A program made the translations under genes and the position numbers. The notes beneath the pieces are model-generated. The model was not told the origin of the DNA. It saw nothing but the letters and a program-made list of their open reading frames with translations, and did no database searches. Below, piece by piece: positions 7,537-16,472 of a stretch of 64,000 nucleotides of DNA. Each line of letters opens with the position of its first letter. The stretch's first letter is position 1. The DNA comes from DASXRA01 sp036506155 (GTDB lineage: Bacteria; Actinomycetota; Actinomycetes; Mycobacteriales; Jatrophihabitantaceae), in NCBI GenBank assembly GCA_036506155.1, contig DASXSF010000004.1:34106-98105 (forward strand), given 5' to 3'.

Positions 7537-8727
7537 ATGCGCGCGTCCACGGACGTGCCGGACCATGGTGTCGTGGCCGAGAACGTGCTGGCAGCCCCAC
7601 GCCTGTACCGGCGCGCCGACCACAAGGTGCTGGGCGGCGTCGCCAGCGGCATTGCCGACCACCTCCGCATATCACCCACACGGGTGCGCGTGGTGTTTAT
7701 CCTCCTCACCTTTGCCAACGGTCTGGGAATCATTCTGTACGGCGCGTACTGGATCGTGGTGCCGACGCCGCCGGGCAGCGAGCGGCGGACCCGGGTTGCC
7801 GACTGGCTTCGCTACGTCGTCGGCGTTGTCATGGTCGCCGGCACGGTATTCACCGTGGCGCGGACGCTGCCGCCGTTCGGCCAGTTGCTGATTCCGGCCA
7901 CGCTGGCGATCTTCGGCACCGCGCTGATTTGGCGGCAGGCGAGCGAGACCCGGCGTCTGCAGTGGCGCACGTCCCTGACACGGACCGGGCGGCTGCGGCT
8001 TGCGCTGGGCGTGGCGCTCGTCGTCGCGGGCGGCGTCGTGGTGGTCGTCGGGGCAAACGCGTCCGGCGTCACGGTCGCGCTGCTTGCGGTCGTCATGACC
8101 GTGATCGGTCTGGCCCTGCTCACCGGCCCGTGGTGGATAAGGATGGTCAGCGATTTGGGCGAGGAACGCAGCGAGCGCATCCGCTCCCAAGAACGTGCCG
8201 AGCTCGCCGCGCACCTGCACGACTCGGTGCTCCAGACGCTGGCGCTCATCCAGCGCAACGCGTCCTCTCCGCGCGAAGTGACGCGGCTGGCCCGCGGCCA
8301 GGAACGTGAGCTCCGTACCCTGCTGTACGGAGCACGCGCCGCATCCGGCCAGCTGAGCGAGGCGCTGCGCGGCGCAGCGGGGGAGATCGAAGACGCCTAC
8401 GCGATCAAGGTGGATGTCGTCGTGGTCGGGGACGCGCCGCTGACCGAGCGGCTCGGTGCTCTGGTTGCCGCGTGCCGCGAGGCGCTCGTCAACGCCGCGA
8501 AACACGCGGGTGTCGAGACGGTTTCGCTGTATGCCGAGGTCGAGGACGGCGCGTGCCTGTGCTTCGTCCGCGACCGCGGCTCCGGCTTCGACCCCGCCGC
8601 CGTCGATCCCGACCGGCACGGGCTGCGTGGCTCGATCATCGGCCGTGTCGAACGGCACGGCGGCCAGGTGAGCGTGCGGTCGAGCCCTGGCGCCGGCACC
8701 GAGGTGGAGATCAGGATGCCCAAATGA
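7537..8727 (+). CDS. PspC domain sensor histidine kinase (NarL-type partner)
   Basis: A 396-residue membrane kinase. An N-terminal PspC domain (about residues 20-78) is followed by four further hydrophobic segments up to about residue 205. The dimerisation/phosphoacceptor box is AHLHDSVLQTL with H228, and the HATPase domain has the N-box EALVNAAKHAG and the G-boxes DRGSGFD and SPGAGTE. The HLHDSV form is that of the HisKA_3 group, which pairs with LuxR/NarL regulators. Its stop overlaps the regulator start (ATGA at 8724-8727), so the two are translationally coupled. The start is uncertain; GTG 7573 is an alternative. Confidence 0.88.
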   Translation: MRASTDVPDHGVVAENVLAAPRLYRRADHKVLGGVASGIADHLRISPTRVRVVFILLTFANGLGIILYGAYWIVVPTPPGSERRTRVADWLRYVVGVVMVAGTVFTVARTLPPFGQLLIPATLAIFGTALIWRQASETRRLQWRTSLTRTGRLRLALGVALVVAGGVVVVVGANASGVTVALLAVVMTVIGLALLTGPWWIRMVSDLGEERSERIRSQERAELAAHLHDSVLQTLALIQRNASSPREVTRLARGQERELRTLLYGARAASGQLSEALRGAAGEIEDAYAIKVDVVVVGDAPLTERLGALVAACREALVNAAKHAGVETVSLYAEVEDGACLCFVRDRGSGFDPAAVDPDRHGLRGSIIGRVERHGGQVSVRSSPGAGTEVEIRMPK

Positions 8728-9359
8728 CCACAGTTTTTCTCGTCGACGACCACGCCATGTTCCGCGCCGGGGTGCGCGCCGAGCTGGGCCAGTTCGTGCA
8801 GCTGGTCGGTGAGGCCGGCACCGTCGCCGAGGCGATCGCCGGCATTCGCTCGACGCGTCCCGACGTGGTGCTGCTCGACGTGCACATGCCCGACGGTGGC
8901 GGGCTGGCGGTGCTCGCAGGGGTGGCTGCCGACGTGCCCGACACGCGGTTCCTGGCGCTTTCGGTGTCGGACGCCGCCGAGGACGTGATCGCCGTGATCC
9001 GGGCCGGCGCCCGGGGCTACGTCACGAAGACGATCTCCGCGGCGGAGCTGGCCGCTGCGGTGCGCCGCGTCGCCGACGTCGATGTGGTGTTCAGCCCGCG
9101 GCTTGCGGGCTTTGTGCTGGACGCCTTCCGCGACGCCCCGGTTGCGCCGTCCGTCGACCCGGAACTCGACCAGCTGACGCCCCGCGAACGCGAGGTGTTG
9201 CGGCTACTGGCCCGCGGCTATGCCTACAAGGAGATTGCAGCTGAGCTGTACATCTCCATCAAGACCGTGGAGACGCATGCCTCGAACGTGCTGCGCAAGC
9301 TGCAGCTCTCGAACCGGCACCAGCTCACCCGGTGGGCGGCCGACCGCCGGATGCTATAG
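8724..9359 (+). CDS. LuxR/NarL family response regulator
   Basis: A 211-residue two-domain regulator. The receiver domain has D8/D9, phospho-acceptor D52 (LLDVHMPDGG), S/T region LALSVSD and K102 (YVTKTI). The C-terminal LuxR helix-turn-helix begins LTPREREVLRLLARG at residue 151 and includes the recognition region SIKTVETHASNVLRKL. It overlaps the kinase gene by 4 bp, so the two form a cognate pair. Likely targets are the divergent PspC promoter region and envelope-stress genes. That is inferred from family context, not visible directly. Confidence 0.93.
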   Translation: MTTVFLVDDHAMFRAGVRAELGQFVQLVGEAGTVAEAIAGIRSTRPDVVLLDVHMPDGGGLAVLAGVAADVPDTRFLALSVSDAAEDVIAVIRAGARGYVTKTISAAELAAAVRRVADVDVVFSPRLAGFVLDAFRDAPVAPSVDPELDQLTPREREVLRLLARGYAYKEIAAELYISIKTVETHASNVLRKLQLSNRHQLTRWAADRRML

Positions 9360-9388
9360 CCGTGAGGAGCGCTGACTGATCCGGCGGA

Positions 9389-11425
9389 TTAGATTGCGCG
9401 CACGCTCGCGACCAGTACCGACTCCGGGGCCCGAGCCGGCGCGGGCAGCCCGGCGCCGCCCAGCAGCGCGCCCGTTGACTCGACACCGTGCCCGTCCCAC
9501 GTGCCCTGCCCCCGCACGTCCTCGACCCGGTACGTCAGCCCGGGGTCCAGCCCGGGCACGCGGAATGCCGGGGGATCGTGCACCGTCTCATCCAGCTGCA
9601 CGTACCCGAACAGCGCCTCGGTGCGGTCGGCAGACACGACCCCGTGCACCAGCACGCCAGGTTCCGGGACGTCGACCCGCACGAGCCGGCCGCTGTGCAG
9701 CAATCCGCGATGCTGCTTGTACACCTCGACCCACCGTGCCAGCTCGTCCAGCTCGGAGCGCGTCGCCTCGGCAAGGTTCCATTGGATGCCGAACTGCCCG
9801 AAGAGCGCGGTCGCGACCCGGAAAGCCAGCGACGACACCCGCCCGGTCTGGTGCGAACGTTCCGCGGCGACGTGGGCGCCGAGGAACTCGAGCGGCACCA
9901 GCAGCGCCGACCAGCGCTGGATGTGCTGGCGGCTCAACGGGTCCGTGCCGTCGGACGTCCACACGCTGGCGAACCGGCGCAGCACCTCGAGGTCCACGCG
10001 CCCGCCGCCCGATGCGCAGCTCTCCCACTCGATCTCCGGATGCCGCAGCCGCAACTCGTCGGCCAGCGCGTAGAACGCCAACGTCTGCGCGTGTACCGCT
10101 GGCACGCCCGTCCCGGATCCCGCATCGACGAGATCGCGGTTGTGGTCCCACTTGACGAAGCTGATCGGGTATTCGGCGGCGAGGGCGTCGAATGCGTGCA
10201 CCAGGTACGCGAACACGGCGGGGTTGGTGAGATCGAGCACCAACTGGTTCCGGGCCAGCGGCGGCACCCGGCCGCCCGTGGCGAGGATCCAGTCGGGATG
10301 CTCGCGGTAGAGCTGCGAGTCCGGGTTGACCATCTCCGGTTCCCACCAGAGGCCGAAGTCCATGCCGGCGCGCTGGACATGCTTGATCAGCGGGTGCAGC
10401 CCGTCCGGCCAGGTCGCCGGGTCGACGGTCCAATCGCCGAGGCCGACGGTGTCGTCACGCCGGCCCAGGAACCACCCGTCGTCCAGCACGAGCCGCTCGA
10501 CGCCGACGCCCGCCGCGATATCGACCAGCCGAGCCAAGCGCTCTGCATCGTGGTCGAAATACACCGCTTCCCAGACGTTGAGCATGACCTTGCGCGGAGT
10601 GTGCACCGGCGCTGACGCGCGTACCTGCGCGTGGAAGGCCGCGCTCAGCCCGTCCAGGCCCTCGGCCGACGCGGCGACGTAGACCCACGGCGTGCGGTAC
10701 TGCTCACCGGGCCCCAGGACGATCTCTCCGGGCAGCAGCAGCTCACCGCCGGCGAGCGTCGTCTCGCCGCTCGGCAACCGCTCCATGCGGTAGCGCGTGT
10801 TGCCGCTCCAGGCGACAGAAAGCCCCCACACTTCGCCCTGCCCGAAGCCGAACCCCGGCGTGCCCGCGACGAGCAGCGTCGGCGCGTCGTGCCCGGTACG
10901 GCCGCGCCGGCTCTCGCGCATCCACAGCCCGTCGGCCACGGGATGCCGCTGCGGCTGGCGTTCCATGCCCCAGCGTCCGGTCAGGTCGAGCACCTCGGCG
11001 GCCCGGTCGGGCAGCGGCACCGCGACGTCCACCGCATCGACGACGTATGGCATGTCGCCGTCGTTGCTCACCGTGTGACGACCGCGCAGCACGCCGCTCG
11101 CCAGCGCGTCGAACTCGCACCGCACTCGCAGGCCGGCTGCCCCGTCGAACGCCTCGAACGCGGCCGTATCCGTACTGGTGCGTACGGTGTGCACCTCGGT
11201 GAACAGTGGCGACCACGCGGTACCGTCCGGGCGATGCCCGGTGACGCCCGGCCGGCCCATCCAGCCGCGAGCGTGTTCGGGCAGCACGCTGACGCCACGC
11301 GCGGCCGGCGGAGCGCCGCCGAGCGGCACGCCGAACCAGACGATGTCCGGTAGCCGGTCCGGCGCCGTGCGCAGCACCAGCGCGCCGTTACCGAGCGAGA
11401 TCACCGTCAGCGGGCGCCGCGGCAC
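9389..11425 (-). CDS. Alpha-galactosidase, glycoside hydrolase family 36
   Basis: A 678-residue GH36 enzyme: N-terminal beta-supersandwich, central TIM barrel and C-terminal beta domain. The nucleophile aspartate lies in FVKWDHNRD and the acid/base aspartate in WTSDGTDPLSRQ, preceded by WESCASGGGR, all diagnostic for GH36. There is no signal peptide, so it should cleave imported alpha-galactosides (melibiose or raffinose type) in the cytoplasm. GTG 11425 is used as the start; GTG 11404 directly after the chorismate mutase stop is equally plausible and 7 residues shorter. The galactoside importer and galK-galE lie about 24 kb downstream. Confidence 0.92.
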   Translation of the reverse strand: MPRRPLTVISLGNGALVLRTAPDRLPDIVWFGVPLGGAPPAARGVSVLPEHARGWMGRPGVTGHRPDGTAWSPLFTEVHTVRTSTDTAAFEAFDGAAGLRVRCEFDALASGVLRGRHTVSNDGDMPYVVDAVDVAVPLPDRAAEVLDLTGRWGMERQPQRHPVADGLWMRESRRGRTGHDAPTLLVAGTPGFGFGQGEVWGLSVAWSGNTRYRMERLPSGETTLAGGELLLPGEIVLGPGEQYRTPWVYVAASAEGLDGLSAAFHAQVRASAPVHTPRKVMLNVWEAVYFDHDAERLARLVDIAAGVGVERLVLDDGWFLGRRDDTVGLGDWTVDPATWPDGLHPLIKHVQRAGMDFGLWWEPEMVNPDSQLYREHPDWILATGGRVPPLARNQLVLDLTNPAVFAYLVHAFDALAAEYPISFVKWDHNRDLVDAGSGTGVPAVHAQTLAFYALADELRLRHPEIEWESCASGGGRVDLEVLRRFASVWTSDGTDPLSRQHIQRWSALLVPLEFLGAHVAAERSHQTGRVSSLAFRVATALFGQFGIQWNLAEATRSELDELARWVEVYKQHRGLLHSGRLVRVDVPEPGVLVHGVVSADRTEALFGYVQLDETVHDPPAFRVPGLDPGLTYRVEDVRGQGTWDGHGVESTGALLGGAGLPAPARAPESVLVASVRAI

Positions 11426-11691
11426 ACGCGGAGCACTGCGTCGGCGAGCATTGCGCCCTCGGGGCCGAGCGCGTTCCGGTAGCCGTCCAGAACCGCGCGC
11501 TCGCGCCCGAGTTCGATGCGCGTGCCTCCCGCGTTGATCCGGGCGGTCTGGACGCGCCGCGACAGCCGGGTGCGTTCGGCTACCAGTCGGGTGATCGCGC
11601 CGTCAAGCGCGTCGATCTGGCCGCGCAGGGTGGCTATGGCGGCGGAGTGGTCGGAAAGCTCCTGCTCGTCCGCGGCGGTGGCCATGGTCAT
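11407..11691 (-). CDS. Chorismate mutase, AroQ type
   Basis: A 94-residue, all-helical single-domain protein. The family pattern is visible: LRGQIDALDGAITRLVAERTRLSRRV with the helix-1 arginine, then ARINAGG and the downstream REVL-like RERAVLDGYR, ending LRVCRGAR. It would convert chorismate to prephenate for Phe/Tyr synthesis. Start ATG 11691 has AGAGGAA about 7 nt upstream. The location divergent from pcrA matches the conserved pairing seen in M. tuberculosis (Rv0948c/Rv0949). Its 3' end overlaps or abuts the alpha-galactosidase start, so the two are probably co-transcribed. A strong hairpin lies in its leader at 11737-11765. Confidence 0.85.
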   Translation of the reverse strand: MTMATAADEQELSDHSAAIATLRGQIDALDGAITRLVAERTRLSRRVQTARINAGGTRIELGRERAVLDGYRNALGPEGAMLADAVLRVCRGAR

Positions 11692-11736
11692 CGGTGTTCC
11701 TCTCGAAGGTTCCCCGCGTCGCGGCCCGAGACAACT

Positions 11737-11765
11737 GACGCCCCGGGCGGCGGGCCCGGGGCGTC
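11737..11765 (-). promoter_or_regulatory. Strong hairpin in chorismate mutase leader
   Basis: Perfect 11-bp arms (GACGCCCCGGG at 11737-11747 and CCCGGGGCGTC at 11755-11765) flank a 7-nt GC-rich loop. It lies 46 nt upstream of the chorismate mutase start on its own strand. No T-run follows in either direction, so it may be an attenuator-like or protein-bound structure rather than an intrinsic terminator. Function unknown. Confidence 0.55.
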
Positions 11766-11935
11766 TGCGGTCTGCGTGATCAGCCGGAAACGACGGGCAC
11801 CGTGGGGTACCCGTAAAAAAACTCGTGGCGGCTGAGCATGAAGTGATGGTGCCATGCCAGGGGCGGCAGCGGCAACCGCAGTGGGACGAGCATCTCACTA
11901 TGGAAGACCGCCGCGCTGCCTCGATCCTGATGGCG

Positions 11936-11980
11936 TGATCTTGGAGCTGTGGTCGAAGAGCAACCGGAACTCCAAGATCA
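11936..11980 (+). repeat. Family A palindromic element, copy 2 (diverged)
   Basis: Arms 11936-11955 and 11961-11980 with loop AAGAG; 16 of 20 arm positions still pair. It shares the flank GCG before the left arm and TCGCSGG after the right arm with copy 1. Unlike the other four copies it lies upstream of a gene (pcrA), in a divergent region, not just past a stop codon. Confidence 0.8.
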
Positions 11981-12045
11981 TCGCCGGATTGGGGCGGTGG
12001 CGTGGCGCCCGCGCGTCGGTGCGCGCCCGTAGGCTGGCAGACAAC

Positions 12046-14286
12046 ATGAGCACCGACGTCGACACCCTGCTGGAGGGGCTGAACCCACAGCAGCGCAAGG
12101 CCGTTGTCCACCAGGGCACCCCGCTGCTCATCGTTGCCGGCGCCGGCTCCGGCAAGACCCGGGTGCTCACTCACCGGGTGGCGTACCTGCTCGCCGCGCG
12201 CGACGTACGCCCCGGTCAGATCCTCGCGATCACGTTCACCAACAAGGCGGCAGGCGAGATGAAGGAACGGGTCGCCGCTCTCATCGGGCCACGAGCCCGG
12301 TCCATGTGGGTCAGCACGTTCCACTCCATGTGCGTGCGCATCCTGCGCGCGGACGGCAAGGCGCTCGGCCTGCGGTCGTCGTTCTCGATCTACGACGCCG
12401 ACGACTCCACCCGGCTGATGACGCTGATCGCCCGCGAGCTCGACCTGGACATCAAGCGCTACCCGCCGAAGTCGCTCACCGCCCAGGTCAGCAACCTCAA
12501 GAACGAGCTCGTCACCGCGACCGCCTGGGCAGACAAGGCAACGAGCGCGCACGAGAAGGTGCTGGCCGAGGCGTACACGCGCTACCAGGCAAGGCTGCGC
12601 GAGGCGCACGCCCTCGACTTCGACGACCTGATCATGACGACGGTCGAGCTGCTCCAGGAGCACCGCGACGTCGCGGAGAGGTATCGCGAGCGGTTCAAGC
12701 ACGTGCTGGTCGACGAGTACCAAGACACCAACCACGCGCAGTACGTGCTGGTCCGCGAGCTGTCCCGCGATGCCGAGCTTGCCGTTGTGGGTGACGCCGA
12801 CCAGTCGATCTACGCGTTCCGCGGCGCCACCATCCGCAACATCCTGGAGTTCGAGCGCGACTTCCCGAACGCGACCGTGATCCTGCTCGAGCAGAACTAC
12901 CGCTCCACCCAGACCATCCTCAATGCCGCCAACGCCGTGATCGCCCGCAACACCGACCGTAAGCCGAAGAACCTGTGGTCCGACGCCGGCGCGGGCACCC
13001 CGATCGAGGGTTACGTCGCCGAGAACGAGCACGACGAAGCCGCCTGGGTGGCCCAGCAGGCCGAGAAGTACCAGCCGTCCGACGTTGCCGTCTTCTACCG
13101 AACCAATGCCCAATCGCGAGTCTTCGAGGAGGTGTTCATCCGCGTCGGCATGCCGTACCGCGTCGTCGGCGGGGTGCGCTTCTACGAGCGGCGCGAGGTG
13201 CGCGATGCCCTGGCGTACCTCCGCTTGATCGCCAACCCCGATGACGTGGTGAGCCTGCGCCGCATCCTGAACACGCCCCGTCGCGGCATCGGCGACCGCG
13301 CCCAGGCGTATGTCGACGCGCTCGCGCGGCACGAAGGCATCACGTTCGCCGCGGCGCTCGAACGGGCTGACGCGGCACCCGGCATCAATCCCAGGTCGTG
13401 GCACGCGATCCGTGCGTTCCTCGACCTGCTGACCGACCTGCGCGCCGTGGCCGTCGACGGCACACCGAGCGAGATCCTCGAGGCGGTGCTGGACCAGACC
13501 GGCTACCTGCGTGAGCTCGACCAGAGCAAGGACCCGCAGGACCAGGGCCGCGTCGAGAACCTCCGCGAGTTGGTCAGTGTCGCCCGTGAGTTCGAGGAGT
13601 CCGCCGGGGAGGTCAGCCTCGACGCGTTCCTCGAGCAAGTGTCGCTCGTGTCGGATGCCGACACCGTGCCGGACGCCTCCGGAGGCGTCGTCACGCTCAT
13701 GACGCTGCACACCGCAAAAGGGCTGGAGTTCCCGGTCGTGTTCCTCACCGGACTGGAAGAGGGCGTGTTCCCGCACATGCGTACGACCGACGTCGACGAA
13801 CTGGCCGAGGAGCGCCGCCTTGCATACGTCGGCATCACCCGGGCTCGCGAGCGGCTGTACCTGTCCCGGGCGCTTGCCCGCAGCGCGTGGGGGCGTCCGC
13901 AGTGGAACCTGCCGTCGCGGTTCCTGGACGAGGTGCCCGGCGAGCTCGTCGAGTGGAGCGGAGCGGTCGACCGGCGGCCCTTTGTCGGCTACGGGGACGA
14001 CGCGCCGAGCCGGTACGGCGACCACGGCTACCGGGCGACCACGCTCCGCTCGGCGCAGGAGCAACTCGCCGCGTCGCGGCTGCGCAGCGGCGGGCTGCGC
14101 GGCGGTGCCGGCAACCGGGCCATTCTCGCACTGGAAACCGGCGATCGGGTCACCCACGATGCCTGGGGTCTGGGCACCGTCGTCGACACCCGGGGCAGCG
14201 GCGAGCAGGCCCAGGCGCAGATCGACTTCGGCAGCGCCGGCCGCAAGTGGCTGGTGCTGCGCTACGCGGCCCTGGAGAAGCTCTAA
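12046..14286 (+). CDS. pcrA: ATP-dependent DNA helicase PcrA/UvrD1
   Basis: A 746-residue superfamily 1A 3'-5' helicase. Motif I is GAGSGKT (residues 32-38), motif Ia ITFTNKAAGEM, motif II DEYQDTNH, motif III VVGDADQSIYAFRGA, motif IV LEQNYRST, motif V TLHTAKGLEFPVVF and motif VI YVGITRARERLYL. The C-terminal tail (GDRVTHDAWGLGTVV) matches the Tudor-like region of mycobacterial UvrD1, which contacts RNA polymerase or Ku. It acts in nucleotide excision and replication-linked repair. ATG 12046 gives the conserved N-terminus (LLEGLNPQQRKAV). Its stop codon overlaps that of the convergent DHFR-like gene. Confidence 0.95.
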   Translation: MSTDVDTLLEGLNPQQRKAVVHQGTPLLIVAGAGSGKTRVLTHRVAYLLAARDVRPGQILAITFTNKAAGEMKERVAALIGPRARSMWVSTFHSMCVRILRADGKALGLRSSFSIYDADDSTRLMTLIARELDLDIKRYPPKSLTAQVSNLKNELVTATAWADKATSAHEKVLAEAYTRYQARLREAHALDFDDLIMTTVELLQEHRDVAERYRERFKHVLVDEYQDTNHAQYVLVRELSRDAELAVVGDADQSIYAFRGATIRNILEFERDFPNATVILLEQNYRSTQTILNAANAVIARNTDRKPKNLWSDAGAGTPIEGYVAENEHDEAAWVAQQAEKYQPSDVAVFYRTNAQSRVFEEVFIRVGMPYRVVGGVRFYERREVRDALAYLRLIANPDDVVSLRRILNTPRRGIGDRAQAYVDALARHEGITFAAALERADAAPGINPRSWHAIRAFLDLLTDLRAVAVDGTPSEILEAVLDQTGYLRELDQSKDPQDQGRVENLRELVSVAREFEESAGEVSLDAFLEQVSLVSDADTVPDASGGVVTLMTLHTAKGLEFPVVFLTGLEEGVFPHMRTTDVDELAEERRLAYVGITRARERLYLSRALARSAWGRPQWNLPSRFLDEVPGELVEWSGAVDRRPFVGYGDDAPSRYGDHGYRATTLRSAQEQLAASRLRSGGLRGGAGNRAILALETGDRVTHDAWGLGTVVDTRGSGEQAQAQIDFGSAGRKWLVLRYAALEKL

Positions 14287-14882
14287 CTCCGCACCACGCG
14301 GTAGCGCAGGTGGGTGACCATCTCGGTGCCTGTGGGCTCGGCGATCGGCTCGAGGGTCAGCGGGCCGACGCCGTCGAAGAGCCGCTCGCCGCGGCCCAGC
14401 GCCGCGGGCACGACGTGCAGGCGTAGCACGTCGATGGCCCCGGCGGCGAGGTACTGGTTCACGGTGTGGGCGCCTCCGGCGATCGATACGTCGCCGTCGC
14501 CGGCGGCGTCACGTGCCTGGGCCAGCGACGCGTGGATGCCGTCGGTGACGAACGTGAACATCGTGCCGCCCTGCATCAGTACCGGCGCGCGGGCGTGATG
14601 GGTCAACACGAACACCGGCGCGTGAAAAGGCGGCTCGTCGCCCCACCAGCCGGTCCAGCTCTCGTCCCAGTCGCCGCGGCCCGGACCGAACATGTTGCGG
14701 CCCATGATGTAGGCGCGGGCGGCCAGGATCGGCGCGAAATCCGCGGCGTGCCGTTCGCGGTGCTCGAACATCCAGAGGTGCAGCGCCTCGGCGTCGTCGC
14801 CGAACGGCTTGTCCAGGCGCTGGTTGAGCCCGGCGGCGAAGCCGTCGACCGATATCGACATGTCGCACGTGACCTTGCTCAT
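14283..14882 (-). CDS. Dihydrofolate reductase family protein (RibD C-terminal type)
   Basis: A 199-residue protein of the RibD_C/DHFR fold. Markers are the N-terminal MSISVDGFAAG, the GRNMF segment and the NADPH-binding VSIAGGAHTVNQYLAAG region near residue 135. Actinobacteria carry many such stand-alone proteins, usually annotated as deaminase/reductases of unknown substrate; folate reduction should not be assumed. The start has GAGGAGG 5 nt upstream. It converges on pcrA with a 4-bp overlap of the stop codons. Confidence 0.85.
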   Translation of the reverse strand: MSKVTCDMSISVDGFAAGLNQRLDKPFGDDAEALHLWMFEHRERHAADFAPILAARAYIMGRNMFGPGRGDWDESWTGWWGDEPPFHAPVFVLTHHARAPVLMQGGTMFTFVTDGIHASLAQARDAAGDGDVSIAGGAHTVNQYLAAGAIDVLRLHVVPAALGRGERLFDGVGPLTLEPIAEPTGTEMVTHLRYRVVRS

Positions 14883-14942
14883 CGTGCCTCCTCGGGTCGG
14901 TTACCCGAAACGTCGGCGCCGACGGGACCCTCTCGACATCTG

Positions 14943-16472
14943 TCAGCCGAGTTTGCCCTTGCCCAAGGGCTTGCACTCGCTCGACGGTCCGACGTAGTGC
15001 GGCGACTGAAGCAACACGAACTTGTCCTGCCGGAAGATCACCTTGTAGCCGTGCTGCTCCGCCGCCGTCAGTATGGGGCCGGGCTTAGGCGCCGGTGGGT
15101 TGCCGCCGATGTCCGGGGAGCCGAGGTCGAGCGCGAGGAAGTCCGCTGTCCATCGCTGGGTCAGCGGCAGTGTCACGTAGTCGCGGGCGGTCAGGTGCGG
15201 CACGAGTTTGTTGTCCGCCTCGATACACGCGTTGTGCGGCAGGCGCGCGACGACGGCGCGAGCCGCGGAAAGTGCTGCCTGGCTGCCGATGCCTCGGGTG
15301 TTGCGCATCTGCTGCCAGGCGAACGGGTGGCTCTTATACGTGTAGAACGGCAGCAGTACCGGCACCGCTACCAGCCACGCGGCGAAGGCGATGCGTGCGC
15401 GGCGCGCCCCGTCCGTAGCCCGGAACAGGCCAAGTTTGGCCGCACCGTCGACGGTGGCCATCGCAAGTACGAGCCAGGGCAGGGCGTTGTAGTGGAAGTG
15501 CGGCTCCCACAGGTTCGATCGCGAGTTGAAGAAACGCTCGGCGATCAGCGGCAGGGCGAGCATCGCGTACGGCGAGCGCAGGAACAACAGCGCGAACGGC
15601 AGCGTCAGGTATGCCAGGGTCTGGGACTTGATCGACGGGGTGAAGAACAGCTTCACTGCATGCCACGGGTGGGCCACGATGTTCCAGAGCGCGTCCGGGA
15701 GGTTCTTGCCGAGCGCGTCGAACTGGCCGCCGTACGCGAAGCCCTGCCCGCGGGCGAAGTGCGGAATGATCACGGTCGTCGTGACCACATACGCGACGAG
15801 GCCACCGGCGGCGAGCGCAAGCGCGCGCCAGTACGGGCGGCGGCGCTGCAGCAACCGCAGCAAGGCGAGCAGCGCGACGACGATGCCCATGTCCTCGCGG
15901 ATGAACAGCAGTAGAACCGACCAGAGCAGCAGCCTGCGGTCGTCGCGCCGGTCCAGGGCGTCGATCGCCAGGGCGAGCAACGGCGTGGCGAATGCCACCT
16001 CGTGGAAGTCGAAGTCGATCAAGGCCTGTATCGGCCAGCCGAGGGCGAACGCGGCGGTGATCAGCAGTGATATCCGCGGACCCGTGCGCCGCCGGGTGAA
16101 GCGGTACACCACCGGAATCGCGGCGGCGGTCAGCACGGCCTGAACGACGATGAGGACGTTCGGGCTGTCCCAGATCCAGTAGAGCGGCGCGATGATCGCG
16201 ATGATCGGGTGGAAGTGGTCGCCGAGGACGTTGGCGCCCGGCCCTTTCAAGGGAACCATCGGCGCCTGGAATTGCGCGTATGCGCGCAGCGCCTGGTCAA
16301 AGATGCCGAGGTCGTAGCCGGTGGTGCGGTACGTGTATTGGGCGTACAGCGCGTGGACCAGGTACGCGGCCAGGCAGCACAACGTCAGAATCGTGACGCC
16401 GGGGGCCTCACGCACCCGATCCATACGCTGCCGTACGGAGATGGTCGCGCGTTCCGCGATCGTCGCGGTCAT
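14943..16472 (-). CDS. DUF2079 polytopic membrane protein
   Basis: A 509-residue integral membrane protein with about ten hydrophobic helices and a soluble C-terminal portion. The DUF2079 hallmarks TTGYDLGIFDQALRAYAQF, the HFHPI motif in the first periplasmic loop, and FDFHEVAFATPLLALAI are clear. The architecture resembles GT-C glycosyltransferases that use polyprenyl-phosphate sugars, and the acidic FDQ in loop 1 fits that fold, but no activity is established. Start ATG 16472 overlaps the stop of the upstream GT87 gene (ATGA), so the two are translationally coupled and may act on the same cell-envelope glycan. Confidence 0.85.
   Translation of the reverse strand: MTATIAERATISVRQRMDRVREAPGVTILTLCCLAAYLVHALYAQYTYRTTGYDLGIFDQALRAYAQFQAPMVPLKGPGANVLGDHFHPIIAIIAPLYWIWDSPNVLIVVQAVLTAAAIPVVYRFTRRRTGPRISLLITAAFALGWPIQALIDFDFHEVAFATPLLALAIDALDRRDDRRLLLWSVLLLFIREDMGIVVALLALLRLLQRRRPYWRALALAAGGLVAYVVTTTVIIPHFARGQGFAYGGQFDALGKNLPDALWNIVAHPWHAVKLFFTPSIKSQTLAYLTLPFALLFLRSPYAMLALPLIAERFFNSRSNLWEPHFHYNALPWLVLAMATVDGAAKLGLFRATDGARRARIAFAAWLVAVPVLLPFYTYKSHPFAWQQMRNTRGIGSQAALSAARAVVARLPHNACIEADNKLVPHLTARDYVTLPLTQRWTADFLALDLGSPDIGGNPPAPKPGPILTAAEQHGYKVIFRQDKFVLLQSPHYVGPSSECKPLGKGKLG

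Larger units (their letters stand above)
11692..12045. other. 354-bp divergent intergenic region between chorismate mutase and pcrA
   Basis: No convincing gene is visible. The region holds a strong hairpin (11737-11765) in the chorismate mutase leader, a run of seven A's at 11814-11820, family A copy 2 (11936-11980), and a TAGGCT box (12030-12035) 10 nt before the pcrA start. The pcrA frame stays open upstream to 11854, but that stretch runs through the palindrome and has no conserved sequence. Confidence 0.7.

Noticed and set aside
6504..8309. Plus-strand open frame of about 600 codons across the PspC genes
   Set aside because: Low-complexity Arg/His/Gly-rich translation typical of antisense GC-rich DNA; it contradicts the PspC, kinase and start-site evidence.
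11692..14157. Very long minus-strand open frame opposite pcrA, continuous with chorismate mutase
   Set aside because: It is the antisense shadow of a strongly conserved helicase; only the last 94 codons (11407-11691) match a known family and have a ribosome-binding site.
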